A DNA stretch of 11,887 nucleotides from Minisyncoccota bacterium (GTDB lineage Bacteria; Patescibacteriota; Minisyncoccia; UBA6257; HR35): the NCBI GenBank assembly GCA_028276315.1, contig JAPYWP010000013.1:1-11887 (forward strand), written 5' to 3'. Under the pieces are notes generated by a model that did no database searches, was not told the DNA's origin, and saw only the letters and a list, made by a program, of their open reading frames with translations. Numbering within the stretch: the first letter of the stretch is position 1; each line of letters starts with the position of its first letter. Made by a program: the position numbers and the translations under genes. This document shows positions 1 to 6,551 of this stretch, one piece after another.

Positions 1-1246
1 TTCTATCAAAAAGATAATTTGTTTTTAAAAAGTATTTAATTATAAAAAGATCATCTTTTTCCAAAAACTTTTCTAAAATACTAAGATTCTTTTTAAGCCT
101 CTCATATCTATCAATATTGTGTTTTTTGAGCCATTCTTTATATACCGAGCTTATCTTTTTATTTTTATACTTATTTTTTATATAACTACTTAAAAATGGA
201 ATAAAATCAGATAAAGAAAGTGCTGGTTTTTCTGTATAAATTTTTATTATTTTTTTTAATTTTTCTTTTTTTGGGGGTGAAGCAAAATTAATTTTCTTGT
301 AAAATTTTGTAACATTTTCTTTTCCTACAATAGTTAATCTAAAATGATTTTTATACCTATCATATCTAATAAAGCTTGCAATTCCAAAACGAAGTAATAA
401 TATTTGTAAATCTTTTATTAATTTTTCACTTTTAGAAACATAATCTATTCTTGGATTTTTTTTACCAAATATCAAGCTTCCATCTCCTTCAAACAAAGCC
501 CTCAAAAAATAAGCTGCAGTTTCTTTATTAGCATCAAAGATTATTTTGGGTATTTCTTTTTTGTCTGCTGAAGTTTTATAAAGACCAAGATTATTTAAAA
601 ATTGATAGATAAAAGAGGAGCAAATTTCTATAGAATAATATTCTTTTTTTGTAAATCCTACTAGTTTTCTTTTAGAAATATAAGTATTTAAAGTAGGAAA
701 ATTTTTCTTCAAATATTTTTTTAGTAGGTTAATAATATACGTGTTATTGTTTATAATGCAAATTTTTTTACATCTTGATCCATAGTCTATAAGGCATCCT
801 TCTGAGACAACAAATCCTAAAATAAAAGCAAGTTCTTTATTAAGTTTAGTTGGTAACTTATGAATATGTATTTTTTTAGAAAAATTTTTGGGATAATAAT
901 CAAAAAGCTTTGGATTATCTTTTGGCCAAAGAAGGTCTTCTGTTCTATCAATAACAGCAAAATCACCTATTTCAATATCTTTAATTAATTTCCACATAAA
1001 TACAGGTTTTCCTTTTTTATCTTTACTTAAAACTAAAATTGGATGATTTTCTGTTGCTTTTAAAGAATACCCATGGAATGTTTTTATTTCAAAAATAGGA
1101 TGAATACCAGAGTTAAACCATTTGCTTGCTTTATTAATATTTTTATTAAATGATAATACTTTAATATCAATTTCTTCTGTTTGAGAAATTTCTTTAATTC
1201 TCTCTAAACATCTATTTGTTATTACTAGTGAATCACCAGTAATACA
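1..1246 (-). other. GyrA intein with LAGLIDADG homing endonuclease (C-terminal end outside the window)
   Basis: The protein-splicing element lies in frame within gyrA, with at least 415 residues visible (GyrA residues 119-533). Block A (N1) is CITGDSLVITN, with Cys119 as the splicing nucleophile. Block B (N3) is ATENHPILVL, with the TxxH pair Thr183/His186. A Hint-type WKLIKDIEIGDF segment follows. The two endonuclease motifs are LAFILGFVVSEG (257-268, acidic Glu267) and AAYFLRALFEGDGSL (362-376, acidic Asp373). EIPKIIF (block D-like) lies before the second motif, and a block H-like segment, LIKDLQILLLRFGIASFI, spans 394-411. Blocks F and G, with the terminal His-Asn and the +1 residue, should lie just beyond the edge. 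The insertion point, directly after the catalytic tyrosine, is the site used by mycobacterial GyrA inteins, which likewise begin with CITGD. Base composition is not visibly different from the flanks. Confidence 0.95.
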
Positions 1247-1600
1247 ATAGCGCATTTGAGCTGGCGGGTCTCCATCAATTGATCCCATATTTCCTTGACC
1301 CCAAACAAGCGGATATCTTAAAGAAAAATCTTGAGCCATTCTAACCAAAGCATCATATACAGCTTGATCTCCATGAGGATGATAGCGAGCAAGAGTTGTC
1401 CCAACAATATTAGCACATTTTGTAAATTTTTCATTCGGCCAAAGCCCTAATTCTTTCATCACAAAAAGAATTCTTCTTTGAACTGGCTTTAATCCATCTC
1501 TTACATCTGGCAGAGCTCTTGAAATAATAACAGAAATAGCATAATCAATATAACTGTTTTTAAGTTCTTCTGAAATTGAAACATCTTTTATTTTTTCCAT
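1..1600 (-). CDS. gyrA: DNA gyrase subunit A, N-terminal part, interrupted by an intein (runs off the left edge)
   Basis: This is the breakage-reunion subunit of DNA gyrase, which introduces negative supercoils by passing one duplex through a double-strand break. My translation from the ATG at 1600 gives 533 codons without a stop, and the frame is still open at the edge. Residues 1-118 are a clear GyrA start: YAISVIISRALPDVRDGLKP, then the winged-helix segment with HPHGDQAVYD (74-83), GQGNMGSIDGDPP, and AQMRY ending in the catalytic Tyr118 (Tyr122 in E. coli). The next residue, Cys119, begins an intein rather than the usual TE.RL sequence. At E. coli Ser83, the main quinolone-contact position, this protein has Gln79; Asp83 matches E. 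coli Asp87. No SD precedes the ATG. A TAAAAT box at 1611-1606 lies 5 bases upstream, but such boxes are common by chance here. The gene follows a small membrane protein gene by 23 bases. Confidence 0.95.
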   Translation of the reverse strand, partial: MEKIKDVSISEELKNSYIDYAISVIISRALPDVRDGLKPVQRRILFVMKELGLWPNEKFTKCANIVGTTLARYHPHGDQAVYDALVRMAQDFSLRYPLVWGQGNMGSIDGDPPAQMRYCITGDSLVITNRCLERIKEISQTEEIDIKVLSFNKNINKASKWFNSGIHPIFEIKTFHGYSLKATENHPILVLSKDKKGKPVFMWKLIKDIEIGDFAVIDRTEDLLWPKDNPKLFDYYPKNFSKKIHIHKLPTKLNKELAFILGFVVSEGCLIDYGSRCKKICIINNNTYIINLLKKYLKKNFPTLNTYISKRKLVGFTKKEYYSIEICSSFIYQFLNNLGLYKTSADKKEIPKIIFDANKETAAYFLRALFEGDGSLIFGKKNPRIDYVSKSEKLIKDLQILLLRFGIASFIRYDRYKNHFRLTIVGKENVTKFYKKINFASPPKKEKLKKIIKIYTEKPALSLSDFIPFLSSYIKNKYKNKKISSVYKEWLKKHNIDRYERLKKNLSILEKFLEKDDLFIIKYFLKTNYLFDR

Positions 1601-1623
1601 AGTTTATTTTAAGATTTTAAAAA

Positions 1624-1926
1624 TTATTGATTTTCTTCTGGAACGAATTGCTTATAAGTATTTACAAAATCTTCAAAATACTTTCTTCTAATATCTTCGT
1701 TTGTCTTACCATCTCCTACAATTAAAGGTTGTCCCCTAAGCAGTCTTGATAAATTAGCAACTCCTTGCTTTATAACTTCCATTCTTTGTGCAAGACCAGT
1801 AGATTCTGTTTTTGGTTTAACTATAGGATTTAAAACTAATCCACCTTTTGAAATAAACCAAAAAGAAAAAATAATTAAAAAAGTAAAAGTTGAATAAAGA
1901 TATAATTTAATTTTTTTATCATTCAT
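1624..1926 (-). CDS. Small single-pass membrane protein, unknown function
   Basis: The product has 100 residues and I recognise no family. Residues 7-26 form one hydrophobic segment (starting LYLYSTFTFLIIFSFWF) after a short lysine-rich N-terminus (MNDKKIK), which suggests an N-in anchor with the rest outside the membrane. The remainder is hydrophilic, partly helical in appearance (around GLAQRMEVIKQGVANLSRLL), and ends in an acidic/polar tail. The ATG overlaps the stop of the upstream MBL-like gene as ATGA (1923-1926), so translation is probably coupled. gyrA starts 23 bases after its stop. The overlap and the start are clear. No catalytic motif is visible, so the role is open; a protein-protein or envelope role would fit but is not shown. 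Confidence 0.75.
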   Translation of the reverse strand: MNDKKIKLYLYSTFTFLIIFSFWFISKGGLVLNPIVKPKTESTGLAQRMEVIKQGVANLSRLLRGQPLIVGDGKTNEDIRRKYFEDFVNTYKQFVPEENQ

Positions 1927-2369
1927 ATTATTGAAACTTTACAGGCCAATTCTTTTTCAAAAAAATTAGCCTGTAAATTATTTTGCAAAATTAATTCTTT
2001 TATATTTAAATCTTTTAAAATATCCTTAAAAGACTTATCTTGATTAAGTAAAAAAACATAAACAGGCTCTTGAAGTATTAAATCTAAAATTTCTGGAATT
2101 GAATTAAATTTTTCTTCTAAAACAAGCAAATTTTCATCACCCTTTAAAAGAAAATTTACTGATTCATTTTCTGAAAAACCAAATATAAAAATATCATTTA
2201 CCTCATACTCTCCTGGCAAATAAAATATTTTTTCTTCTTTAAATTTTTCTAAATTATCCCTTTTTGTAAATATATAAAAATTGGCTGAAAATTTAGACTT
2301 TGGATTAATACCAACTAAATTCTTATTTATTTTTACCCTAAAACCACCCTGGAGTCTTTCAAATGTCAT
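1923..2369 (-). CDS. MBL-fold-like protein lacking the metal-binding motif (putative, shortened)
   Basis: From the ATG at 2369 this gives 148 residues. An in-frame TTG at 2387 would add six residues, but MTFERLQGGFRVKIN is the more natural beginning. LPGEYEVNDIFIFGF (51-65) resembles the 'GPGEYEV.G..v.GI' strand of UlaG-like metallo-beta-lactamase-fold proteins (COG2220), and the 'F.I' start and the later VYVFLLN...IKELIL pattern loosely follow that fold. The HxHxDH zinc motif and the other metal ligands are absent, and the protein is well below the usual 200-plus residues. If the assignment holds, it is a non-catalytic relative. A TATAAT box (2381-2376) ends 6 bases before the ATG, and there is no SD. 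The stop overlaps the next gene as ATGA. The fold call is inference from one motif. Confidence 0.6.
   Translation of the reverse strand: MTFERLQGGFRVKINKNLVGINPKSKFSANFYIFTKRDNLEKFKEEKIFYLPGEYEVNDIFIFGFSENESVNFLLKGDENLLVLEEKFNSIPEILDLILQEPVYVFLLNQDKSFKDILKDLNIKELILQNNLQANFFEKELACKVSII
1938..1977 (-). promoter_or_regulatory. Inverted repeat just before a start codon (possible mRNA hairpin)
   Basis: TTTACAGGC (1938-1946) and GCCTGTAAA (1969-1977) are perfect 9-base complements around a 22-base spacer, which can itself pair further (AATT at 1948-1951 with 1964-1967). It lies in the last codons of the MBL-like gene and ends 11 bases before the ATG at 1926. It has no SD in the arm and no U-run, so it is not a standard terminator. 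It may be chance within coding sequence. Confidence 0.3.
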
Positions 2370-2390
2370 AAAAATATTATAAAACAAAAA

Positions 2391-3023
2391 TTAAATTTTA
2401 GAAAGATTTGAAAACTCTAAATATGCTTTAAGAGGATCTTTTTCGTTAAAAATTGAACTTCCTATTACAATAAACTCTGGATTAAATTTTAAAATTTCTT
2501 TAATATTATCTTTTCTAACCCCGCCATCAAAACCAAATTTTACATTCTTAAATTCTTTTTTTAATATATTAAGATTCTCTAGGGCACTATTTTTTAAAAT
2601 TTGTCCAGATGGGCCTGGATCAACTCCTAAAATTAAAAATCCATCTATAAAATTAACATATTTTTTAAAATCTAAAACATTCTCATCTGGTCTTAATGCT
2701 ATGTATATATTTTTTTTAATTTTTTTAACAACTTTTATAACTGCATCTAAATTTGAAGAATCTTGATGCACAAAAATTCTTTTAATATATGATTTATCCC
2801 ATCTAAAAACTTCAATAGGTAAAAGATAAGTCATTAAATGAATATCAAAAGAAATTTTAAAGTTAAAATCTATTTTATCAAGATCTTGCCAAGTACTATA
2901 GGAACAAAAATCTTCTTTTGCTAAATCAAAATGAAAATGTTTTACTTTTGGATAAAGAAGATTTATTTTTTCATAAAATTCATCTTTGCTTTTAACATTT
3001 AAAGCAGGTATTATCTTTACCAT
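2391..3023 (-). CDS. Ribulose-phosphate 3-epimerase-like (beta/alpha)8 barrel protein
   Basis: The 210-residue product is close to the usual size of pentose-5-phosphate 3-epimerases, which interconvert D-ribulose 5-phosphate and D-xylulose 5-phosphate in the cytoplasm. Family landmarks are in order: PALN at 6-9 where canonical enzymes have PSIL, HFD (His31, Asp33), DIHLM (60-64, His62, Met64), VHQD (85-88), ALRPD (109-113), GVDPGPSGQ (133-141; canonical VNPGFGGQ), GFDGGV (164-169, Asp166) and VIGSSIF near the end. His31, Asp33, His62 and Asp166 match the four metal ligands, so activity is plausible. The sequence is divergent (canonical MDG.FVPN is replaced by LAKEDF), so another sugar phosphate could be the substrate. 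It starts at ATG 3023, 5 bases after the upstream stop, with no SD. No other pentose-phosphate gene is in view. Confidence 0.8.
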   Translation of the reverse strand: MVKIIPALNVKSKDEFYEKINLLYPKVKHFHFDLAKEDFCSYSTWQDLDKIDFNFKISFDIHLMTYLLPIEVFRWDKSYIKRIFVHQDSSNLDAVIKVVKKIKKNIYIALRPDENVLDFKKYVNFIDGFLILGVDPGPSGQILKNSALENLNILKKEFKNVKFGFDGGVRKDNIKEILKFNPEFIVIGSSIFNEKDPLKAYLEFSNLSKI

Positions 3024-3028
3024 AAAAT

Positions 3029-3478
3029 TTATTTTTGTGGTTGTTGCTGAGATTGTGGCTGCTGAGGTTGTTGAGGCTGAGGCTGTTGCGGTGTTTGAAT
3101 TTGAATTGGTAAAAATCCGCTCTCTTTATTTTGTTCAATTCCTTTTAAAAGATTGCTTTCTTTGCTTATATAAGACCAAAAAACAACATTGTTTCTGTTA
3201 AACACAATAAAATCATTTGGTTGCCATATAGTATTTTTCCACCTTAAAAATCCTCTTTCTATTTGTCCTGTTTGTTGGTTAAATTGATTTTGAAGTATCC
3301 AAGGGTTTTTTAAAATCAAACTTGATGGTGTTACTTTTAGATAACCAACATAAATATCTCCGTTTGAAATTAAAACAACTGCTGGTTTTGATTTTGAAAA
3401 AAATACAAAATAAATCACAAAAAGTAAAACTACCAAAACTACTATTAAAATCCAAATTATTTTTTTCATTATTTTCAT
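3029..3478 (-). CDS. Membrane-anchored extracytoplasmic protein with Gln/Pro-rich tail
   Basis: The product has 149 residues. After a lysine-rich start (MKIMKK), residues 7-27 form a strong hydrophobic segment (IWILIVVLVVLLFVIYFVFF and on), predicting a signal anchor with the rest outside the cell membrane. The outer domain contains VVLISNGDIYVGYLKV, a SLILKNPWILQ segment, and FIVFNRNNVVFWSYI. I recall this 'VFLSNGQVYFGKL...YYLQ' pattern from small conserved proteins of candidate-phylum bacteria with no assigned function. The C-terminus (130-149) is almost only Gln and Pro. Start choice: ATG 3478 lies 2 bases after GGAG, and a second in-frame ATG at 3469 lies 11 bases after it, so initiation at either is possible. 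The upstream hairpin links it to the preceding secreted-protein gene. Function is unknown. Confidence 0.8.
   Translation of the reverse strand: MKIMKKIIWILIVVLVVLLFVIYFVFFSKSKPAVVLISNGDIYVGYLKVTPSSLILKNPWILQNQFNQQTGQIERGFLRWKNTIWQPNDFIVFNRNNVVFWSYISKESNLLKGIEQNKESGFLPIQIQTPQQPQPQQPQQPQSQQQPQK
3032..3091 (-). repeat. Low-complexity Gln/Pro-coding repeat
   Basis: CAA/CAG/CAC/CCA-type codons encode twenty residues made of PQQ and PQ units ending in Lys. On the plus strand this reads as runs of GTTGTTG and GCTGAGG. It is visibly richer in G and C than its surroundings and could vary in length between strains by slippage in multiples of three. Confidence 0.7.
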
Positions 3479-3480
3479 TT

Positions 3481-3510
3481 CTCCGTAAAACTAAAATTAG
3501 TTTTACGGAG
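3481..3510 (-). promoter_or_regulatory. 13-bp perfect hairpin joining a stop codon to a GGAG ribosome site
   Basis: CTCCGTAAAACTA (3510-3498 on the minus strand) pairs perfectly with TAGTTTTACGGAG (3493-3481) around a 4-base loop. The 5' arm contains the TAA stop (3505-3503) of the secreted repeat protein gene. The 3' arm ends in GGAG, 2 bases before the ATG at 3478 and 11 bases before the ATG at 3469. There is no U-run on either side, so it is not a typical intrinsic terminator. A ribosome finishing the upstream gene would cover the 5' arm and could free the GGAG, which suggests translational coupling. Confidence 0.6.
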
Positions 3511-4369
3511 AGTAATTAATTATTATTTTATATATAACTGGTGTTTGACTTTGATCTTGCGAAGGATTTAAAATAACTTTGTATCTAAAGTATCTTTTAC
3601 CATAATGAAGAGGGCATCTAATTGGAATTGTTGTATCTGAATCACTTGAAGGTTCATAAAATGCATTTGGGTCACAACTAGGACCCAAAAATTCCCATGA
3701 ACCAGATGTTGAAGTTGCTGTTGCTAATTGAAATTTTATCTTACCTCCATTTAATTTCCCTTCCCAAATTATAGAATTATAAGAAACTCCAACATCTATT
3801 CCAGTATCAAAAATAGAAGAAACTAATTCTCCTTCACTAGCATAAGCAACAAATGATGTTTTAACATAAAAATTTAAACTTCCACCAAGTTCTTGAGAAT
3901 TAAAAGAAATCCATCCAATATTATCATTCCAAGCATAGCCATGAAAAATACCATTTTCATCTATCCAAACTTTATAAGGAGAGGTATCGCAAACGCCCAA
4001 ATCTTGGCAATTAAAAGAAATCCATCCAATATTATCATTCCAAGCATAGCCAGAAAGAGTACTTGATGTTGTTGATGGAATTTTTAAAACTTTATAATTA
4101 GAACTTCCACATGCATCAATATCATTACAGTTAAAAGAAATTAATCCAACTGAACTTGAAGCAAAACCAGAAAGAGCATTAATACCTACATTAACAGAAT
4201 AAGCATTTTGAGAACAATCACTTCCACTTCCATTACAAAGATCTATCCAACCTAAAATATCATTCCAAGCATAAGAATTTGGATATTCTATATTTCCTGC
4301 AAATGCTAAATTTTTAAAAAATAAAAATAATAAAATTAAAAATAATTTTGTTAAAATTTTACCTTTCAT
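3503..4369 (-). CDS. Secreted surface protein with GYAWNDNIGWISF repeats
   Basis: The product has 288 residues. Residues 1-24 are a signal peptide (lysines, a hydrophobic LFLILLFLFF core, cleavage likely after AFA). Four repeat units follow: SYAWNDILGWIDLC (32-45), GFASSSVGLISFNC (68-81), GYAWNDNIGWISFNC (107-121) and GYAWNDNIGWISFNS (144-158). The first three carry Cys pairs (45/52, 81/87, 121/127) that could form disulfides; the fourth has lost both. A C-terminal beta-rich domain (about 165-288) includes SIFDTGIDVG, IKFQLATATS, a WEFLGP segment and RYFRYKVIL. I recall the same repeat plus domain pattern from exported proteins of candidate-phylum bacteria; no function is established to my knowledge. 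There is no C-terminal membrane helix or sorting motif, so it is secreted or held non-covalently. The ATG lies inside the 3' end of ftsZ (11-base overlap, no SD). Confidence 0.85.
   Translation of the reverse strand: MKGKILTKLFLILLFLFFKNLAFAGNIEYPNSYAWNDILGWIDLCNGSGSDCSQNAYSVNVGINALSGFASSSVGLISFNCNDIDACGSSNYKVLKIPSTTSSTLSGYAWNDNIGWISFNCQDLGVCDTSPYKVWIDENGIFHGYAWNDNIGWISFNSQELGGSLNFYVKTSFVAYASEGELVSSIFDTGIDVGVSYNSIIWEGKLNGGKIKFQLATATSTSGSWEFLGPSCDPNAFYEPSSDSDTTIPIRCPLHYGKRYFRYKVILNPSQDQSQTPVIYKIIINYSP
3898..4052 (-). repeat. Two exact 44-base direct repeats, 111 bases apart
   Basis: Positions 3898-3941 and 4009-4052 are identical by eye over 44 bases, with mismatches immediately outside. They encode the GYAWNDNIGWISFN units of the secreted repeat protein. 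The 111-base period is 37 codons, so recombination between copies would keep the frame. Related but diverged copies lie near 4130-4145 and 4250-4275. Confidence 0.9.
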
Positions 4370-5396
4370 CTTGATTTTTCTTTTTTCTTAAAAATGCTGG
4401 AATATCAAAAACATCTTTTTCAAAATCACTTTGAATTTCTATAATTGGTTTACTTGAAAAATTGCTTGCTATCAAAATTAATCTTATTTTCTTTTTTAAC
4501 CTTTCCAAAATCGTAGCACCAAATATAATTTTTGATGAAACTCTATCAACTTGCTCTTTTATATTTTCAGCTATTTCTTTAACTTCACCAATTTTAAGAT
4601 CTTGGCCTCCTATTATATTAAAAAGAACTCTTTTTGCATTAAAGAAATTTATGCTTAAAAGTGGTGAAGATAATGCACTAGATAATGCAATTTTTGCCCT
4701 ATTTTCACCCTCCCCCTCTCCAATACCAACAAAAAGATGTCCTGCATCTTTTAAAACTAATCTAAGATCTGCAAAATCAACATTTATAAGACCTGGATTT
4801 ACAATTAAATAAGAAATTCCTTCTATTAATTTTTTTAAAATTTCATCAACTTTTAAAAATGCTTCATCTAAAGAAATTTCTTTATCTATGATCTTAAATA
4901 TTTTCTCATTTTCAATTGTAATATAAGAATCTATAAAATCTTTTATTTTATTAAAACTTTCTTGAGCTATTTCTGCTCTAACTGGACCTTCAAATTCAAA
5001 TGGAAAAGTAAAAACTCCTAAAGTTAAAATTTTCATTTCTTTTGCAAGTTCGCTAATTACAGGAATTGCACCACTACCAGTTCCACCACCAAGTCCACCA
5101 ACTAAAATTAAAAAATCAGCATCTTTTATTGCTTCTTTTATTTTATGAATATCTTTCTGGGCAGCTATTTCTCCAAGCGCAGGATCCATACCAGTACCAA
5201 AACCTTTTGTTTCATCTTTTCCTATTTTTATTTTTTTTGTTGCTTTAATTTTATAAAGATCTTGTAAATCAGTATTTATAGCAATAAGTTCAACTCCTTT
5301 TACTGAACCAGAAAGTCTATTTATCATATTTCCACCAGCACCTCCAACTCCAACTATTTTTATATTTACAATATCTTTTAAACCTTTTTTAACCAT
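4359..5396 (-). CDS. ftsZ: Cell division protein FtsZ
   Basis: This is the tubulin-like GTPase that polymerises into the cytokinetic ring at the inner face of the membrane. The 345-residue product shows the expected order: VGVGGAGGN (15-23), the AINTD segment (39-43), GTGMDP in place of the usual GAGANP (67-72), the tubulin signature GGGTGSG (103-109, usually GGGTGTG), TFPFEFEGPVR (130-140), and the T7 loop NVDFADL (205-211) that completes GTP hydrolysis in the next subunit. A very short linker leads to the C-terminal DIPAFLRKK peptide, which in other bacteria binds FtsA and other partners. It starts at ATG 5396, one base after the ftsA stop, and its end overlaps the secreted repeat protein gene by 11 bases. 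No SD is visible. The short linker is the main departure from longer bacterial FtsZ. Confidence 0.97.
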   Translation of the reverse strand: MVKKGLKDIVNIKIVGVGGAGGNMINRLSGSVKGVELIAINTDLQDLYKIKATKKIKIGKDETKGFGTGMDPALGEIAAQKDIHKIKEAIKDADFLILVGGLGGGTGSGAIPVISELAKEMKILTLGVFTFPFEFEGPVRAEIAQESFNKIKDFIDSYITIENEKIFKIIDKEISLDEAFLKVDEILKKLIEGISYLIVNPGLINVDFADLRLVLKDAGHLFVGIGEGEGENRAKIALSSALSSPLLSINFFNAKRVLFNIIGGQDLKIGEVKEIAENIKEQVDRVSSKIIFGATILERLKKKIRLILIASNFSSKPIIEIQSDFEKDVFDIPAFLRKKKNQDER

Positions 5397-5397
5397 T

Positions 5398-6546
5398 TTA
5401 ATTAAAACCTAATAATCTTTTAATTTTACTTAAAATACCTTTTTCTTCAAAAAACTTATATTCTAATTTTAACATAGAAATTGCATTTGCATATTCTTCA
5501 AAATCTTGATCTTGAGAGTCAAAAAATTTATTAACTAATGTATTCTTTTTAGCATAAATTTTCATTTTTTCTTTTGTAAAATTAACTATGTTAGAAATTT
5601 TAGAACCACCGCCAGAAAAAACAATTCCACCTGGAATTTTTTTTGAAAAACTAAAATCTTTTAAAAATTCATCTATTTTTTCCAAAATTTCCTCAAATCT
5701 TGAATCTAAAATATCAGTAATTTCTTTTAAAGAAAATTCCCCAAAACTATTTGAAATTTTTTCTTTTTTAGAAATTTTTTTGCTACCTAGCATTCCATAT
5801 TTATTTTTTATTTCTTCTGCTACTTCAATATCAACTCTAAGACCAACAGCAAGATCTTTTGTTAAATTATAACTACCAAGAGGAATAACTTTTATGCCCA
5901 AACACTTATTTTCATAAAACAAAATCATTGAAGTAGTTTCGTGCCCAATATCTACAAATAAAGTTCCTATATCTTTTTCCCTATCATCCAAAAAAAGACT
6001 TGCACTACAATATGGCGGGAACTTAATTTTAAAATCCTCATTAAAAAACTTATTAAAAATAACTTTAAAATCTTCAATAAATGGCAAGTAACCATCAATT
6101 ATAAGAGAAAAAAGTTCTAATTTAGTTCCTGGTTTCTCAATAGGATCTTGAATTTCAACTCCATCTAGATACCAACTTATAGGATAAAAATCAACAATAG
6201 TTCTGCTTGAAGGTATATTTCCTCTTTTTGGATAACTTTCTATTCTTTCTATATCTTCTTCCTTTACTTTATCATGATTTATAAAAATAAAATCTTTTTG
6301 AAATCTTGCTGAAAAACTATCTGAGCAAAAACCAACAATAGCTTTTTTGAATGTAGTCTCTAAAGAGCTCTCGAACGTATCTATAAGATTTGAAATTGTT
6401 TCATCAAAATCTTTTTTATTTTTAATATTTCCTCTTTGGAATCCTTTTGTTTTTATTTTTGTAAAATCAATAATCTTATTTTTCTCAAAATCAAAAACAA
6501 CTCCTTTGGTTTCATAACTTCCAACATCTATTCCAAGTCCATACAT
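5398..6546 (-). CDS. ftsA: Cell division protein FtsA
   Basis: This is an actin-like ATPase that tethers FtsZ filaments to the membrane. The 382-residue product shows phosphate-1 motif GIDVGSYETKGVV (5-17), a 1C (SHS2-type) subdomain between about 80 and 160, phosphate-2 motif FVDIGHETTSM (197-207), and the adenosine-binding GGIVFSGGGSK (306-316). The last residues, GILSKIKRLLGFN (370-382), form a likely amphipathic membrane-targeting helix, as known for FtsA. The ftsA-ftsZ order with a one-base gap is the classic division pair. The gene begins 5 bases after the rpsU stop and no SD precedes the ATG. Other dcw-cluster genes (ftsQ, ftsW, mur) are absent; ribosomal and tRNA-synthetase genes lie upstream instead. 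Confidence 0.95.
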   Translation of the reverse strand: MYGLGIDVGSYETKGVVFDFEKNKIIDFTKIKTKGFQRGNIKNKKDFDETISNLIDTFESSLETTFKKAIVGFCSDSFSARFQKDFIFINHDKVKEEDIERIESYPKRGNIPSSRTIVDFYPISWYLDGVEIQDPIEKPGTKLELFSLIIDGYLPFIEDFKVIFNKFFNEDFKIKFPPYCSASLFLDDREKDIGTLFVDIGHETTSMILFYENKCLGIKVIPLGSYNLTKDLAVGLRVDIEVAEEIKNKYGMLGSKKISKKEKISNSFGEFSLKEITDILDSRFEEILEKIDEFLKDFSFSKKIPGGIVFSGGGSKISNIVNFTKEKMKIYAKKNTLVNKFFDSQDQDFEEYANAISMLKLEYKFFEEKGILSKIKRLLGFN

Positions 6547-6551
6547 AAAAT

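Noticed and set aside
1..1246. Free-standing homing endonuclease gene or group I intron in gyrA
   Set aside because: The reading frame continues without a break from the GyrA N-terminus, and splicing blocks A and B of an intein are present.
3481..3510. Rho-independent terminator
   Set aside because: The stem is strong but no run of U follows on either strand, and coding sequence resumes 2 bases later.
3898..4052. CRISPR-like repeats
   Set aside because: There are only two exact copies, they are in frame and encode a protein repeat, with no spacer-repeat periodicity beyond them.
4462..4812. Plus-strand ORF antisense to ftsZ (and similar ORFs at 7497-7895, 9596-9919, 5588-5872)
   Set aside because: They lie wholly inside well-supported conserved genes on the other strand and their products are low-complexity with no recognisable motif.
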